The notes: a model not told the origin generated them from the letters alone. DNA of 64,000 nt from Sorghum bicolor (GCF_000003195.3 NC_012877.2:14315344-14379343); one strand, 5' to 3'. Shown: positions 47,309-58,300, numbered from the stretch's first letter. A program made the numbers and translations.

Positions 47309-50300
47309 TTATTGGCCTAGCTGCTCGGGCTGATCACCCGCCTGGCCTTGCTGCCCGGACGAAGGGGTCGGGGCCACCGGCGCCTGGCTGGTCGAGACCG
47401 CAGGCGTCGACCGCCCATCTCCAGCAACGGACGCGCCCGACAACTCCCTGGCCGACCTATCTGAGCTCGGCTGGTCTGGAGGAGTGGCCGTTCCGCACAG
47501 GTTGATGTCGCCGATCACCGTCGACGACAAATCCAGCAGACTACCCCGAAGTTCGTCCGCTTCCTGTGGGCCGACTTCCTTCGGGTACCCCTTCTCCAGC
47601 CTGCTCAAGTCAACCAGGGGGTAGTGGGCGCGCACCATGCTGAGGACGTGCGCGCCGGCAAACTCTCCGGCGTCCTTCACAAACTGCTGGAGCCAGTCCC
47701 ACGCCCGTTGCGCCTTCCCGACTGGGGTCAACTGCGGCGCGCGGGGCTGGCTCTCCGGGAGCTCGGGACTGATCAGGTCCAGGACCGGGGACACTCCCTT
47801 CCAGATCTTGCAACAGTTGGCCTTCCAGGAGTCCCGGTCCCTGATCAGCTCATCCAGGTGCTTCTTGGTGTTCACCTTGAGCACTGCAAACGAAATGAAA
47901 CGTTACCAGACAAGCACAGGGCAGGCAGCAATCAACAAGGCGGCACTCATTACCAGCTAACTCCCGGTCTTTTCGGCCCAACTCCTCTTCCGCTCGCCGC
48001 CCGGACTCCTGTGCACTGGCGAGCTGTTGGCCGAGCTGCTCCTTCTCTTGTTGGAGGCTCGCCACCTCCTCCTCCAAGTCTGCGTGAATCGATTAACTGG
48101 TCAGCAAAGCAAACTATACAAGTATGTGAAACTGCTCGGAGCGTGTGACTAACCTTCCTGCAGCCGGTACTGGTCGGCCAGGCGACGAGAGAGGTCGAGA
48201 CGACGCTCCTTTTCGGCGCTCATCTCGACCACCTTCTCTCCGACCTCCGCCCGCAACCGGTCTACCTCCGCGGCAAGGGCCTTGTTCTCGGCCATGACGC
48301 CTTCTATCTGGTCAAAGCACCGTTTCCGGTACTTCGCCGTTTTCATAACGTCCTACAAAGCAAGCATATAAGAATGCGCAGAAGACAAGGCAAAAGATCG
48401 CGCGGCAGCTCAAAACGCCGCTTACCTTGACCTCGTCGACAAGGCGCTTAGCCGCGCGCTCCACCCTGGCGGCCTCTTCGGACTCGGCGAGCTCCTCATG
48501 ACCGATAAAGTGATCCCCGCGTTGGCGCCACACATACACGTGTTGGCGGCCATCACGGGGACGACCCTCGATCTCTTCTACCTCGTCGTCGGAGGCCGCC
48601 CTGGTTTCCTCCTCCTGGGCTGCGTCACCCCCGGTGGTGGTCCCAGGCGCCACCGTCCCTTGGACCAGACCTGGGGAGCCCGCAGCCGGAGAGGCTCCTG
48701 CTCGGGGCGGCAGGGGGACTTCACTCCCCCCGGCAGGAGGAGCGGTCGGAGACTTTCCCTTCTCCGAGGAGTCAGTTGGGGGAGCCTCCCCAGCCCTGGT
48801 CGGGCTGCTTGTTGTAGTAGGCGCCGCGCTCGGGAGCCCCTCCGTGCTCCCAGGCGCGACTGCAGCTGTTGGCTGCTCTGTGGTCTGGGGGGCCGCATCC
48901 CCAGAACCGCGGGCAGGCTCGCCCGTTCCCTGGCCAGCAGTTTGGCCAGGGTCGACATCCGATGCCGCACTACAGGAACAAAAGTTAAAAAAAAAGAAAA
49001 AAAAAAAAAAAGAGAGAGGAGTCCAAAATACGTAAGTTGAACACTTACAGGTCTGACCGCCGATGGGTCGCGGTGAACCTCCTCCTCGCCCGGCCGGTCG
49101 GCGCCTGTGCCCCCACCTCGGCAACTTGCGGGGCAGCCGCGTCGCTGGCCACTCGATCAGTGGCGACCGGCGCAGCGTTTGGGCGGTCCCGAGGCCGTCG
49201 GACCAGCGACGGCGCAGCCTCCTCGTCGTCCTCGTCGTCGTCGACGATCCGCACGAGCCGACGACGCTTCGGCGCTTGGCTGCTCTCCGCCGGTAGGTCT
49301 GCCGGCAGCTCCGGCGTTGGCAAGGGATTCGCCGGCAATGGCCTTTTCCCCGCTACCCTCTCCTCGGAGGTCAGGACGGGGCGGGCTCGGTCTTCTTCCG
49401 ACGGGACCTCTCCCACAGGATCTTCCATCCCCGGTGCCAGTGATGCGTACACTACGCACCGGTCGACATCACCGACCTGCAAAAGCAACAGAGGTGAGCC
49501 AACTGCAGACGACATAAGAATGATCATTGGTGCTGGTCGTCCTAGTTTGAAGGCTTGCACCCGATCACTGCTACGGGTGAAGCCCCCATCGGCAAAGTTA
49601 AACAGCTCGTTCAGCAGCTGTTGTACCTCCGCCTTCTCCAGGATCTCCGACCGCATCCTGGTCGGGTCTGCGCTTCCGGCATATTCATACGCCGAGTGCA
49701 CCCTCTTCTGGCAGGGCATCACCCGGCGGCAAATGAAGTTGCCGACCACGCTAAACCCGTCCAGGCGCGACCAGTCGATCAGCTTCATCAGCTCCGCCAC
49801 TTGACCGTCGTACTCCGGGCGGTCGCTCCAGCTCGCCCTCTTCTCGGGAACGTACCCCACGTCGCAGAACGTGGAGCTGCCCGGTTCCTCCCTGACGTAG
49901 AACCACCTCCTGTACCATTCGGTCAAAGAGGTGTTCCATGGGCAGTGTAGGTAGCGGTTCTTCATCCCATCACGAAGGTTGAGGTATACTCCACCTGCAA
50001 CCTTGGAGCCTCCAACTGCTCCCTTCTTCCTCAGACAGAAAAGGTACCGGAAAAGATCAAAGTGCGGCTCTATGCCAACATAGGCCTCGCACAGATGGAT
50101 GAAGGTGGAAATAAGGAGAATCGAGTTCGGGTGCAGATTGCAAATCCCGATCTCATAGTACAAAAGAAGACCCTGTAGAAAGGGATGAACAGGAACACCA
50201 AAGCCTCTCTTGATGAAGTCTTCAAAAACGACGATCTCACCGGCGCGAGGGTCGGGGTAGCTCTCCCCTTCCGGCGCCCTCCAGCCGCCGAGCTCTGCGT

Positions 50301-50412
50301 CGTGCAGAAGCCCCATGTCGACGAGGTCACCAAGAGACTTTGTGGTGCTGCGAGATTTTTTCCACTCCTTGGCCATCAGTTCGGCCCTCTTCCTGGAATC
50401 GCTCTTCGCCAT
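47309..50412 (-). CDS. TE-E antisense gene: 'putative gypsy type transposon' (Transposase_28-like) plus coiled coil, five exons
   Basis: Predicted CDS complement(47309-47883, 47954-48079, 48154-48352, 48426-48969, 49049-50412), 2808 nt or 935 residues. The four introns are GT-AG, 70-79 bp, and the coding phases fit at every join (2, 0, 1, 1), with no stop inside. Residues ~25-180 (LGDLVDMGLLHDAELGGWRA, then PVHPFLQGLLLYYEIGICNL and LFRYLFCLRKKG) resemble the Pfam family named Transposase_28 or 'putative gypsy type transposon'. A Pro/Arg-rich, acidic middle with KRRRL and DDDEDDEE follows, then coiled-coil exons (ENKALAAEVDRLRAEVGEK). A minus-strand TATA box lies 110 bp upstream. The gene converges on pol. 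No catalytic motif for DNA transposition is seen. Function is unknown; a nuclear or regulatory role is a guess. This is the best-preserved extra gene in the window. Confidence 0.75.
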
Positions 50413-50522
50413 TAGAGGTGCGAGTGCGCGCTGGGCTAGGAAAGTGCAGGAGATTGGAGAAGATGAGAGCGGAAGATTTGACGGCAATTGCAGGAGAAGC
50501 GGTACAGGAGGTCCTATTAGGC

Positions 50523-50531
50523 CCTTATAAA
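50523..50531 (-). promoter_or_regulatory. TATA box of the TE-E antisense gene
   Basis: TTTATAAGG on the minus strand (CGGGTTTATAAGGGCC), about 110 bp before the ATG at 50412. It implies a short leader and LTR-independent transcription. Confidence 0.6.
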
Positions 50532-50820
50532 CCCGCGACCCCACCTCTCCCACTTCCTGTATTCTCGGGAAGTGGGCAGGCCATGCGGCGGACGCGGCGT
50601 TTCAGTTTACAATGATTATAGGCAATTAATGCGGCGGAGTTTTCGTACCAATTGATGGTTTCCTTTTCTCAAACCATGCAAAGAGCGGTTGTACAGTTGC
50701 CAGGCGCGGCTTTTCATGCATCCGTCTGACATATCGTCAGGAGACCCCGTCATGTCAATTTTAATGGGAAAGACTTTTTCAAAAGTAAGAAGACACATAC
50801 GCCAGTGAGTCAGCAATCCG

Positions 50821-51250
50821 GGGACTGCACCGACCACCGAGCACTCGACGCTCGGGGACTGGTCGCCCAGTCTATCAGCTCGGAACTTCAGGGACTGCAC
50901 CGACCACCGAGCACTCGACGCTCGGGGACTGGTCGCCCAGTTTATCAGCTCGGAACTTCAAGGACTGCACCGACCACCGAGCACTCGACGCTCGGGGACT
51001 GGTCGCCCAGTTTATCAGCTCGGAACTTCAAGGACTGCATCGACCACCGAGTACTCGACGCTCGGGGACTGGTCGCCCAGTCTATCATCTTGGAACCTCA
51101 AGGACTGTACCGACCACCGAGTACTCGACGCTCGGGGACTGGTCGCTCAGTCTATCGGTTCAAGGCTTTAAGGCACGTACCGACCACCGAGCGTGATATG
51201 CTCGGAGACTGGTCAATTAGTCTATTCAATCGCAGACGAGCATGATATGC
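50821..51250 (+). repeat. 70-bp tandem array, about six copies
   Basis: Units start near 50821, 50891, 50961, 51031, 51101 and 51171 (GGACTGCACCGACCACCGAG...), diverging rightwards. Each contains CTCGGGGACTGGTC (CTCGGAGACTGG in the last). The array lies upstream of the antisense gene and before the 3' LTR. The frame 50805-51245 is a by-product of the repeat. Confidence 0.9.
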
Positions 51251-51736
51251 TCGGGGACTGGTAAAATCAATTTTTTAGACCTTGCTACAAGGCTCATACT
51301 TCGCCTTCCAGCAAGCTCGGGGACTACATCGGTACGATGCATCTTGCGATGCATCTCAGTCTCAAAACTACTTTGGGGAATTTTCTTTTGACCCTGGCAC
51401 CACGTGCCTACGTCACCTACTACCAGGCTCGGGGACTAAGTGGGCACACTTCACCTTGCGGTGAATATGCTTGCTTTTTAAAAGACTATACTTTTTAGAA
51501 AAGTAAAGTGGGCACACTTCACCAAGAAAGAAATTTTTTTTAATCAAGAGCGCCATGCATTCTTCGAACAACCTGCTTCTTCGATGTCAATGTTGATCAA
51601 CTGTCTTTTGAGTTGGTCAAAATACCGTTGCAACTGTTCGGGCGACTTTCCTGCTTATTGAAGACGTCAAGCCTCACTGATCGAAGAAGCTCAAGACGGC
51701 GTGTTACATCACAATACATGGTGCTCGGGGACTAGC
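51251..51736 (+). other. TE-E 3' untranslated region and purine tract
   Basis: More copies of CTCGGGGACT occur at about 51305, 51428 and 51724. The last, in GTGCTCGGGGACTAGC, directly abuts the 3' LTR in the polypurine-tract position. A phrase AAGTGGGCACACTTCACC is repeated at about 51438 and 51506. No gene is seen. Confidence 0.65.
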
Positions 51737-52198
51737 TGTGGGGGTACAAACCCCTATACCCTTACGGCTAGACTTGGGCCAGGAGGCTTGGCCCATTACG
51801 AGACGAGTTCAAGGCTTGATCCGACAACCTGGAGTTTCGCGCAAGGAAACAAGATGTGGAGATCAAGCAGGATTCTAGTCGGTTAGAATAGGAATTGATA
51901 TCGAATTATCCATGGCAATTGTAACCGACTAGGATTAGTTTCCAGATCTGTAACCCTGCCCTCCGGACTATATAAGGAGGGGCAAGGGACCCCCCTAGGA
52001 CACATCATAATCTCTCAACACAATCCAATACAACCCGACGCAGGACGTAGGTATTACGCCAACTCGGCGGCCGAACCTGGATAAAAAGCTTGTCCGTGTC
52101 CTGCGTCACCATCGAGTTCGTAGTTTGCGCACCGTCTACCGATAAACTACTACCGTGGGTATACCCCAAGGTAGACTGCCGACCAGCTTTCGTCGACA
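51737..52198 (+). repeat. TE-E 3' LTR
   Basis: 462 bp, no difference from 40191-40652 seen by eye; TATATAA at 51969-51975. Followed by TGGAG and the continuation of the TE-D env-like gene. Confidence 0.95.
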
Positions 52199-53083
52199 TG
52201 GAGAAATCCACACTGACGCATAGAACTCTCTGACCCACTGCTCACAATAAGTACCGGGGAGTGCTAGCAGCTCTGGGAGTCCGTGGAGGTAAGTGAAATA
52301 CTGTCGAATATCTGCCCCAACCACGTTCCCGAGAATCTCTAGGTCAATCACCCTGTGCTCCCTGAACTGAGACTGAGAGCGAACCAATGCCTCGTGAATG
52401 TCCTCCTGGACGACGGTGTAGAAGCGGGCACCGGCTCTGGGATCCCTGGCAGCTGGAAACCAAGTCGGAAACGGAACGAATCGCAGCTGCTGGATCTCTC
52501 ATGCTGACACAAGAATTAGATCCCTGTGGATCCTGACTGGCCTCTGGCGGGAAGCTGGAGTGCCTCTAGCCGGAGTGGCACGAGCTGTGGAGGTGGACTG
52601 ACCCTGCGTACCAGTCCGGGGAGTAGCCTGAGTACGAGCACGAGTCGACCTCCGCAGTGTCTGCTACTGCTCCTGTCCCTCTGCTGGACCCTCTGCCTGG
52701 GTCTCTGTCTCTGTGTCCGGACCCTCCTGAGCCGGATCCCGAACCACAAGCCTAACCCTCTGACCTCCAATCGTCACGGTGCCTGGAGGGGATCCATGGA
52801 AAGCCTCTGCCTCAAGCACTGCATGCCTCTGACGTGGCGTAAGATCATCCCCAATCCTGAAAGCACCTGCTCGACCACCTCTCTCTGCGGCCTCTGCTGC
52901 TGCTGCCACTGCCTCTGCGACCTCTGCATCTCTGTCACTGGCCTTGCGCTTCTTGGTAGCCAGCTTCTTTCCTTTGCCTTTCTCTGCTGCTGAGAAGCGA
53001 CGGGGAGGATCACCTCCACCATCACCACCTGAGGTACCTCCAGTGCCGGCTGTCGGGCCGCTGACATTCTTGGTACGAGCCAT
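52199..53083 (-). pseudogene. TE-D env-like gene, N-terminal part
   Basis: ATG at 53083 (MARTKNVSGPTAGTGG). Gly-rich and basic first part (KGKGKKLATKKRK, a likely nuclear signal), then an Ala/Glu-rich stretch, then DLTPRQRHAVLEAEAFHGSP. In-frame TAG at 52666-52664 and TGA at 52501-52499 break it. The frame continues to 52199 and rejoins at 40185. Both stops are one C-to-T change from CAG and CGA. Confidence 0.75.
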
Positions 53084-53654
53084 TTGCAAAGCAATCGTCC
53101 GACAAACAACTGACTGACAAAGGAGAACAAAGCACTGCAGAGAATTGACAGGATAGGGTCTATATAAGCAAATGTATTGACTAGAGATGAGATAAGCCTA
53201 TGGATCGCAAGAAAAGATAAGATACGGGCATGAACGGCTTACGATCCACGGACGAGACGCGTTCCGGATGAGCTTCTCTCGATCGACAACCACCGGAGAA
53301 CGCAAATCTTCTCCTCAAGGTGCTACAGCGAGAAGACAATTGAGATTGGAAACAAAATCTCAGCCAACTGCCTTTGACACAAAATATCAAATGCCTTGAG
53401 AGCAGGGGAATTGAAACTCACCCAAACCCTAACTCTTGGTTGATAAGAGAGCTCAGCACGAGGAGAAGGAAGAAGAGGTCTGGAGCGCGGATCTGAGCGC
53501 CGGGAGGAATCCAAGGGCGCCGGGATCTTGCACTGCGGCGGCGGCGGCGGCTCGATGACTTTAGGGCAGGGCGCGGGCGCGGGCAGAGAACCGGAGAGGA
53601 AAAAGAACGGCCGCGAGATGCCCCTGGGCGCGGGCTTTATGCGCCCGCCGCGGG

Positions 53655-53905
53655 GTCACCGGACGCTCTTAAAGTAGCACCGGACACGTCCGGTGACCAC
53701 CGGACTCATGCGTAGAGAGGTTTGCAAATCGGCATTGCACCGGACGATGGGCACCGGACGCTGGCCTTAGCGTCCGGTGCTTCAGGTCACACCAAGGTGA
53801 GCACCGGACGCTGCAGGAACACTGTTCCTGCGTCCGGTGCATGCAATCTGGCACACTCACCGCACCGGACGCTCAGAGGCAGCGTCCGGTGCATCGTCCG
53901 GTGCT
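53655..53905. repeat. Internal cluster of the Sirevirus palindromic CACCGGACG/CGTCCGGTG motif
   Basis: At least twelve direct or inverted copies within about 250 bp, in the pol to env-like interval of TE-D, some 570-820 bp upstream of the env-like ATG. The same motif fills part of both LTRs. The rest of 53084-54415 holds no gene that I can support. Confidence 0.8.
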
Positions 53906-54415
53906 CCTCTGAGCACTTTTCCAACTAAGCACCACGTCCGACTTTGACCCAACCAAGTTCCATTTCCAAAAGCACACAACTAAACACAAAATGGAACTGG
54001 TATGAGTGACTTCTCTCAAACCCTCAAATTTTCACAAATATTTAGCCATAGGCTTAGTAGTTTTTATGAAAATAGTTCGAGAAAAACACCAAGGAGCATC
54101 GTATGGCCATAAAGCTAGGGGTTCGAAACATAATGAGCTTGGAATGCTCCCCCTATGTATGGACGAACACAGCGGATGCTCAACGAATAACCGAAAAGAA
54201 ACGGACAACCAACAAGCATGCACATGATATGAATTTGAAATGCAATACTTGAAAGTAAACTAATGCTTGTCAAGTTTGATCCAAAGTTAAGCTTTTTCAC
54301 ACACAAGGGGGTTATCTTAACCATGTTAGACAAGCCCTATATGCAAGTTGGATTTTAGATTTAGTATGCATGGAAGACAAAGCAAAAGTTATTTACAAGA
54401 TTCAACACACAACTT

Positions 54416-56747
54416 TTATCTTTTAGTGAAGTTGGATAGGTCAAGCACATTAAGTTCATTTCTCAACATACAAAACCTAGCTTCATCTAGAGGTTTTGTG
54501 AAGATATCCGCCAATTGATTTTCCGTTCCCACATTCTCTAGTGATATGTCACCTTTCGCAACGTGATCCCTAAGGAAGTGGTGGCGGATGTCAATATGTT
54601 TTGTGTGGGTGTGTTGAACCGGGTTGTTTGCAAGTTTTACGGCACTTTCGTTGTCACACAACAAAGGTACTTTGTCTAGTACTACACCATAGTCTAGCAA
54701 AGTTTGTTTCATGTAGAGTATTTGTGCACAACAAGCACCGGCGGCTATGTATTCCGCCTCGACCGTTGACAAAGCAACACTATTTTGTTTCTTTGACATC
54801 CTAGAGACAAGTGATCTACCTAGGAAATGGCACCCTCCGGATGTGCTTTTTCTATCAATCCGGCACCCGGCATAATCCGAATCGGAATAGCCTACAAGTT
54901 GGAATCTTGCACCTTTGGGATACCACAAGCCTAGGCAAGGTGTGTATTTTAGATACCTAAGAATTCTCTTGACCGCAATCAAGTGAGATTCCATAGGCAT
55001 TGCTTGATATCTTGCACACATACACACACTAAACATTATATCGGGCCTAGATGCGGTGAGGTAGAGTAGACTTCCTATCATGGAGCGATAAAGAGTCTTG
55101 TCAATAGGGTTACCTCCCTCATCCAAGTCGAGATGCCCATTTGATGCCATGGGAGTCTTGATTGGCTTGCAATCCATCATCTTGAACCTCTTGAGAAGAT
55201 CTTGAGTGTACTTCTCTTGAGAGATGAAGACCCCATCCTTCATTTGCTTGACTTGAAATCCAAGGAAGAAGGATAGCTCACCAATCATGGACATCTCAAA
55301 CTCCTTGGACATCAAATCACCAAATTCCTTGCAAAAATCTTCATTAGTAGAGCCAAAAATAATATCATCAACATAAACTTGGCAAATGAAGATTTCCACA
55401 TTCATTTTCTTGGTGAAGAGTGTTGTGTCAACTTTCCCAATCTTGAAGCCCTTGTCAATGAGGAAGTCCCTAAGCCTCTCATACCAAGCTCTAGGAGCTT
55501 GCTTGAGACCATAGAGAGCCTTGGACAACCGGTAGACATGCTTGGGGTACCTAGGGTCTTCAAAACCGGGGGGTTGCTCAACATAGACAAGCTCATTAAT
55601 ATAACCATTTAAAAAAGCACTTTTCACATCCATTTGAAATAGCTTGATGTTATGACTAGATGCATATGCAAGTAGGATACGGATTGCTTCAAGTCTTGCC
55701 ACCGGTGCAAAGTTTTCACCGAAGTCAAGACCTTCCACTTGTGAAAAGCCTTTTGCCACAAGTCTTGCCTTGTTGTGCACCACTTTGCCTTGATCATCCT
55801 TCTTGTTCCGGAAGACCCACTTTGTTCCAATCACTCTTGCATCTTTGGGTCGCTCTTCAAGTGTCCATACTTGGTTGCGAGAGAAGTTGTTCAACTCCTC
55901 TTGCACGGCCATGATCCAATCCGCATCACGAAGAGCTTCCTCTATGGTCTTTGGTTCATCTTCAAGAGACACAAAAGCGTGATGTTCAATAAATAAAGCA
56001 TGTCTAGAACGAGTAGTTACACCACGTGATGGACTCCCGATGATGAGATCTTGAGAGTGATCTTGGAGGAGATGTGATGTTCTTCTTGGTGCCATTTGAG
56101 GGGTTGGTTGGGGAGCATCAACATCTTGTGCTTGTGCCACCGCTTGCTCATGAGTGACTTGAGTGTCTTCATGAGCATCTCTCACATCCTTGTCTTCATC
56201 TTGTGGACCTTGTGAGGTGGATGGTGGCTCAATGACTTGCACGTCATCATCATCTTCTTTAGGCTTGATGTCTCCCACCGGCATGTTCTTCATGGCATCC
56301 CTCAATGGTTCACCACCTACATCATCAAGATTATCACTTGCTCCTTGGGAGCCATTAGTTTCATCAAATTCAACATCAAATGTTTCTTCAACCATGTTTG
56401 TGGCATGGTTAAAGACCCTATATGCTTTGGACTTTGATGAATAGCCAACCAAGTAGCCAATGTCACATCTTCTTTGGAACTTTCCCAAGTGTTGGCGCTT
56501 CTTGTAGATGTAGCACTTGCACCCAAACACTCTAAAGAATGAGACATCGGGCTTCTTCCCATTGAGCAACTCATATGGTGTCTTCTCTAGGAACTTGTGT
56601 GGAAAGAGCCGGTTTGAAGCATAGCATGCCGTATTGATTGCCTCGGCCCACATCTTCTCCGAAGTGTTGTACTCATCTAGCATTGTTCTTGCCAAGGTGA
56701 TCAATGTCCGGTTCTTTCTTTCTACAACCCCATTTTGCCAAGGTTGG
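54416..56747 (-). pseudogene. TE-D pol, truncated: end of integrase, RT, RNase H
   Basis: Open from the 5' LTR edge to TAG at 54418-54416. It starts inside the integrase core, at the block around QNGVVERKNRTLI that holds the catalytic Glu. LLNGKKPDVSFFRVFGCKCY follows, then a long acidic linker, copia RT (WVFRNKKDDQGKVVHNKARL, then active site VYVDDIIFGS) and RNase H (STVEAEYIAAGACCAQ, then NQLADIFTKPLDEARF). Gag, protease and most of integrase are deleted, so although the remaining frame is clean the polyprotein has no start and no primer-site leader. Copia order (integrase before RT) is clear. Confidence 0.9.
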
Positions 56748-58295
56748 TGAAAGGATCAAGATGCCCAAGAGGGGGGGTGAATTGGGCTTCTCTAAAAAAT
56801 TTAAGCAACCTATAAGCTCCAATTCAACCCTTTGTGCCTAGTGTGACTTAGAGAGCTACCGGATAAAAGTTTTGCAACCTAGTTCCAATCCTATTCTAGC
56901 ATGGCAATTCTAAGAATGTAAAAGCTCAAAGTAAATGCTAGAAAGTAAAGGAGTAGTGGAAGAAAATGCTCGACGATGTTTTGCCGAGGTATCGGAGAGT
57001 CGCCACTCTCCACTAGTCCTCGTTGGAGCACCCGCGCAAGGGTCTTGCTCCCCCTTGGTCCGCGCAAGGACCAAGTGCTCTCTACGGGCTGATTCTTCGA
57101 CACTCCGTCGCGGTGAATCGCCCAAAACCGCTCACAAGCTTGACACGAGCCACCCACAAGAACTCCGGGTGATCTTCGTGCCTCCAATCACCACCGAACC
57201 GTCTAGGTGATGGCGATCACCAAGAGTAACAAGCAAAGAACTCTCACTTGACCCAAACAAGGCACTAGAGAGTGGTGGATGCACACTTGACTCTTGGAAC
57301 TCACTAGAGGAGGATTCTCTCAAGAATTCACTCAAATCTCAATCCTCTCTAGGCTCTTTGCAACTCTCTTGCTCCACAACAAGTTTCTCTGATGTTCAAA
57401 TGGGCAAGAGACGTCTCATGGACGAAGTGGAGAAGTATAAATACTATCCACGAAGTCCAAAGGTCGGCCAACCATTTTCCACTGAAAACGGGGTCACCGG
57501 ACGCACATTATGTTGCACCGGACGCACTGCACCGAGCGTCCGGTGCTTCATAACGGCTACCTGCTCTTTTCTCTGACAGGTCACCGGACGCTAACTCTCA
57601 GCGTCCGGTGCACCGTCCGGTGCTTGGGGAAACTTTACATGCTCCCTGCGCATGGGACCGAACGCTACCCGGTGCGTCCGGTGCTAGCGTCCGGTGCTCA
57701 GGAGAACTTTGCAAGCTCCCTGGGTAAGGGACCGGACGCTACCCGGTGCGTCCGGTGCTAGCGTCCGGTGCCTAACCCTAAGCACGGCACTGTTCTAACG
57801 GCTAAGGCCTCACCGGACGCACTCACAGAGCGTCCGGTGCAGCGTCCGGTGCCCCTTTGGGCACCCAAACTTCATCGAAACGCGAACGCTCCAAAACGAA
57901 GTTGGTTCCTCTCGATCTAAGGACTATCTCTGAGCTGCCTAGTGCTAGGTTTACCAAGTGTGCACCACACCTAAACCTAAAGCCTTGCCTAAGTCAAGCT
58001 ACTAGATCAAAGCCCCTCTTAATAGTACGGTCAAAGGAAAACAAAGTCCTAAACTACTCTAAGTGCCCTTCTTCACCATATGGCACTTAGACCTAGTCTA
58101 GTCTTGACGATGTCCATCCATCCTTTGAAAACCGAAACGATTTCCACTATTAAGTAGGCATGTACGTCCCTGTCCATCGAGTACCTATATACCATGACCT
58201 TACCTATGACTTTGCCTCTGCAAAACACATGTTAGTCATAGTAATCAATAATGTCATTAATCACCAAAACCACTAGGGGCCTAGATGCTCTTTCA
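56748..58295 (-). repeat. TE-D 5' LTR
   Basis: 1548 bp, partner of 36513-38047, with the same CACCGGACG-rich core (about 57494-57854). Its inner end (56748) touches integrase coding sequence directly. Confidence 0.92.
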
Positions 58296-58300
58296 GTTGG

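Larger units (their letters stand above)
40191..52198 (+). mobile_element. TE-E: 12.0 kb complete Tat-lineage retrotransposon with an antisense gene
   Basis: TGGAG is duplicated at 40186-40190 and 52199-52203. The 462-bp LTRs show no difference by eye. Order: LTR, primer site, gag-pro, one TAG, pol, convergent antisense gene, tandem repeats, purine tract, LTR. Two RNase H-like domains and no chromodomain mark the Tat lineage. It is the youngest and best-preserved element in the window, and all catalytic residues checked are present. It interrupts the env-like gene of TE-D. Confidence 0.95.
36513..58295 (-). mobile_element. TE-D: Sirevirus (Ty1/copia) with internal deletion and nested TE-E
   Basis: Minus-strand copia element. 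GTTGG is duplicated at 36508-36512 and 58296-58300. LTRs are 1535 bp (left) and 1548 bp (right). On the minus strand they start TGAAAGAGCATCTAGGCC and end GATCCTTTCA, and they are full of CACCGGACG/CGTCCGGTG words as known for Sireviruses. An env-like gene follows pol. Between the 5' LTR and the integrase core everything is gone (leader, gag, protease, start of integrase). TE-E sits in the env-like gene. Removing TE-D restores a continuous Athila gag frame in TE-C. I count at least 18 substitutions between the LTRs, so it is older than TE-A and TE-E. Confidence 0.92.

Noticed and set aside
49450..49500. Extra intron in the first exon of the TE-E antisense gene (good acceptor-like TGTTGCTTTTGCAG)
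   Set aside because: The only nearby in-frame donor would give an intron of about 37 nt, too short for plants, and the frame is open through the region.
48498..49804. Plus-strand ORFs of 130-255 codons opposite the TE-E antisense gene
   Set aside because: They mirror GC-rich coding sequence of the minus-strand gene and cross its introns without any structure of their own.
47309..50412. A DNA transposase gene in TE-E
   Set aside because: The family name Transposase_28 is historical; no DDE-type catalytic pattern is visible and the gene lies inside an LTR retrotransposon.
50821..51250. CRISPR-like array
   Set aside because: Units are contiguous 70-bp tandem repeats with no unique spacers, in plant retrotransposon DNA.
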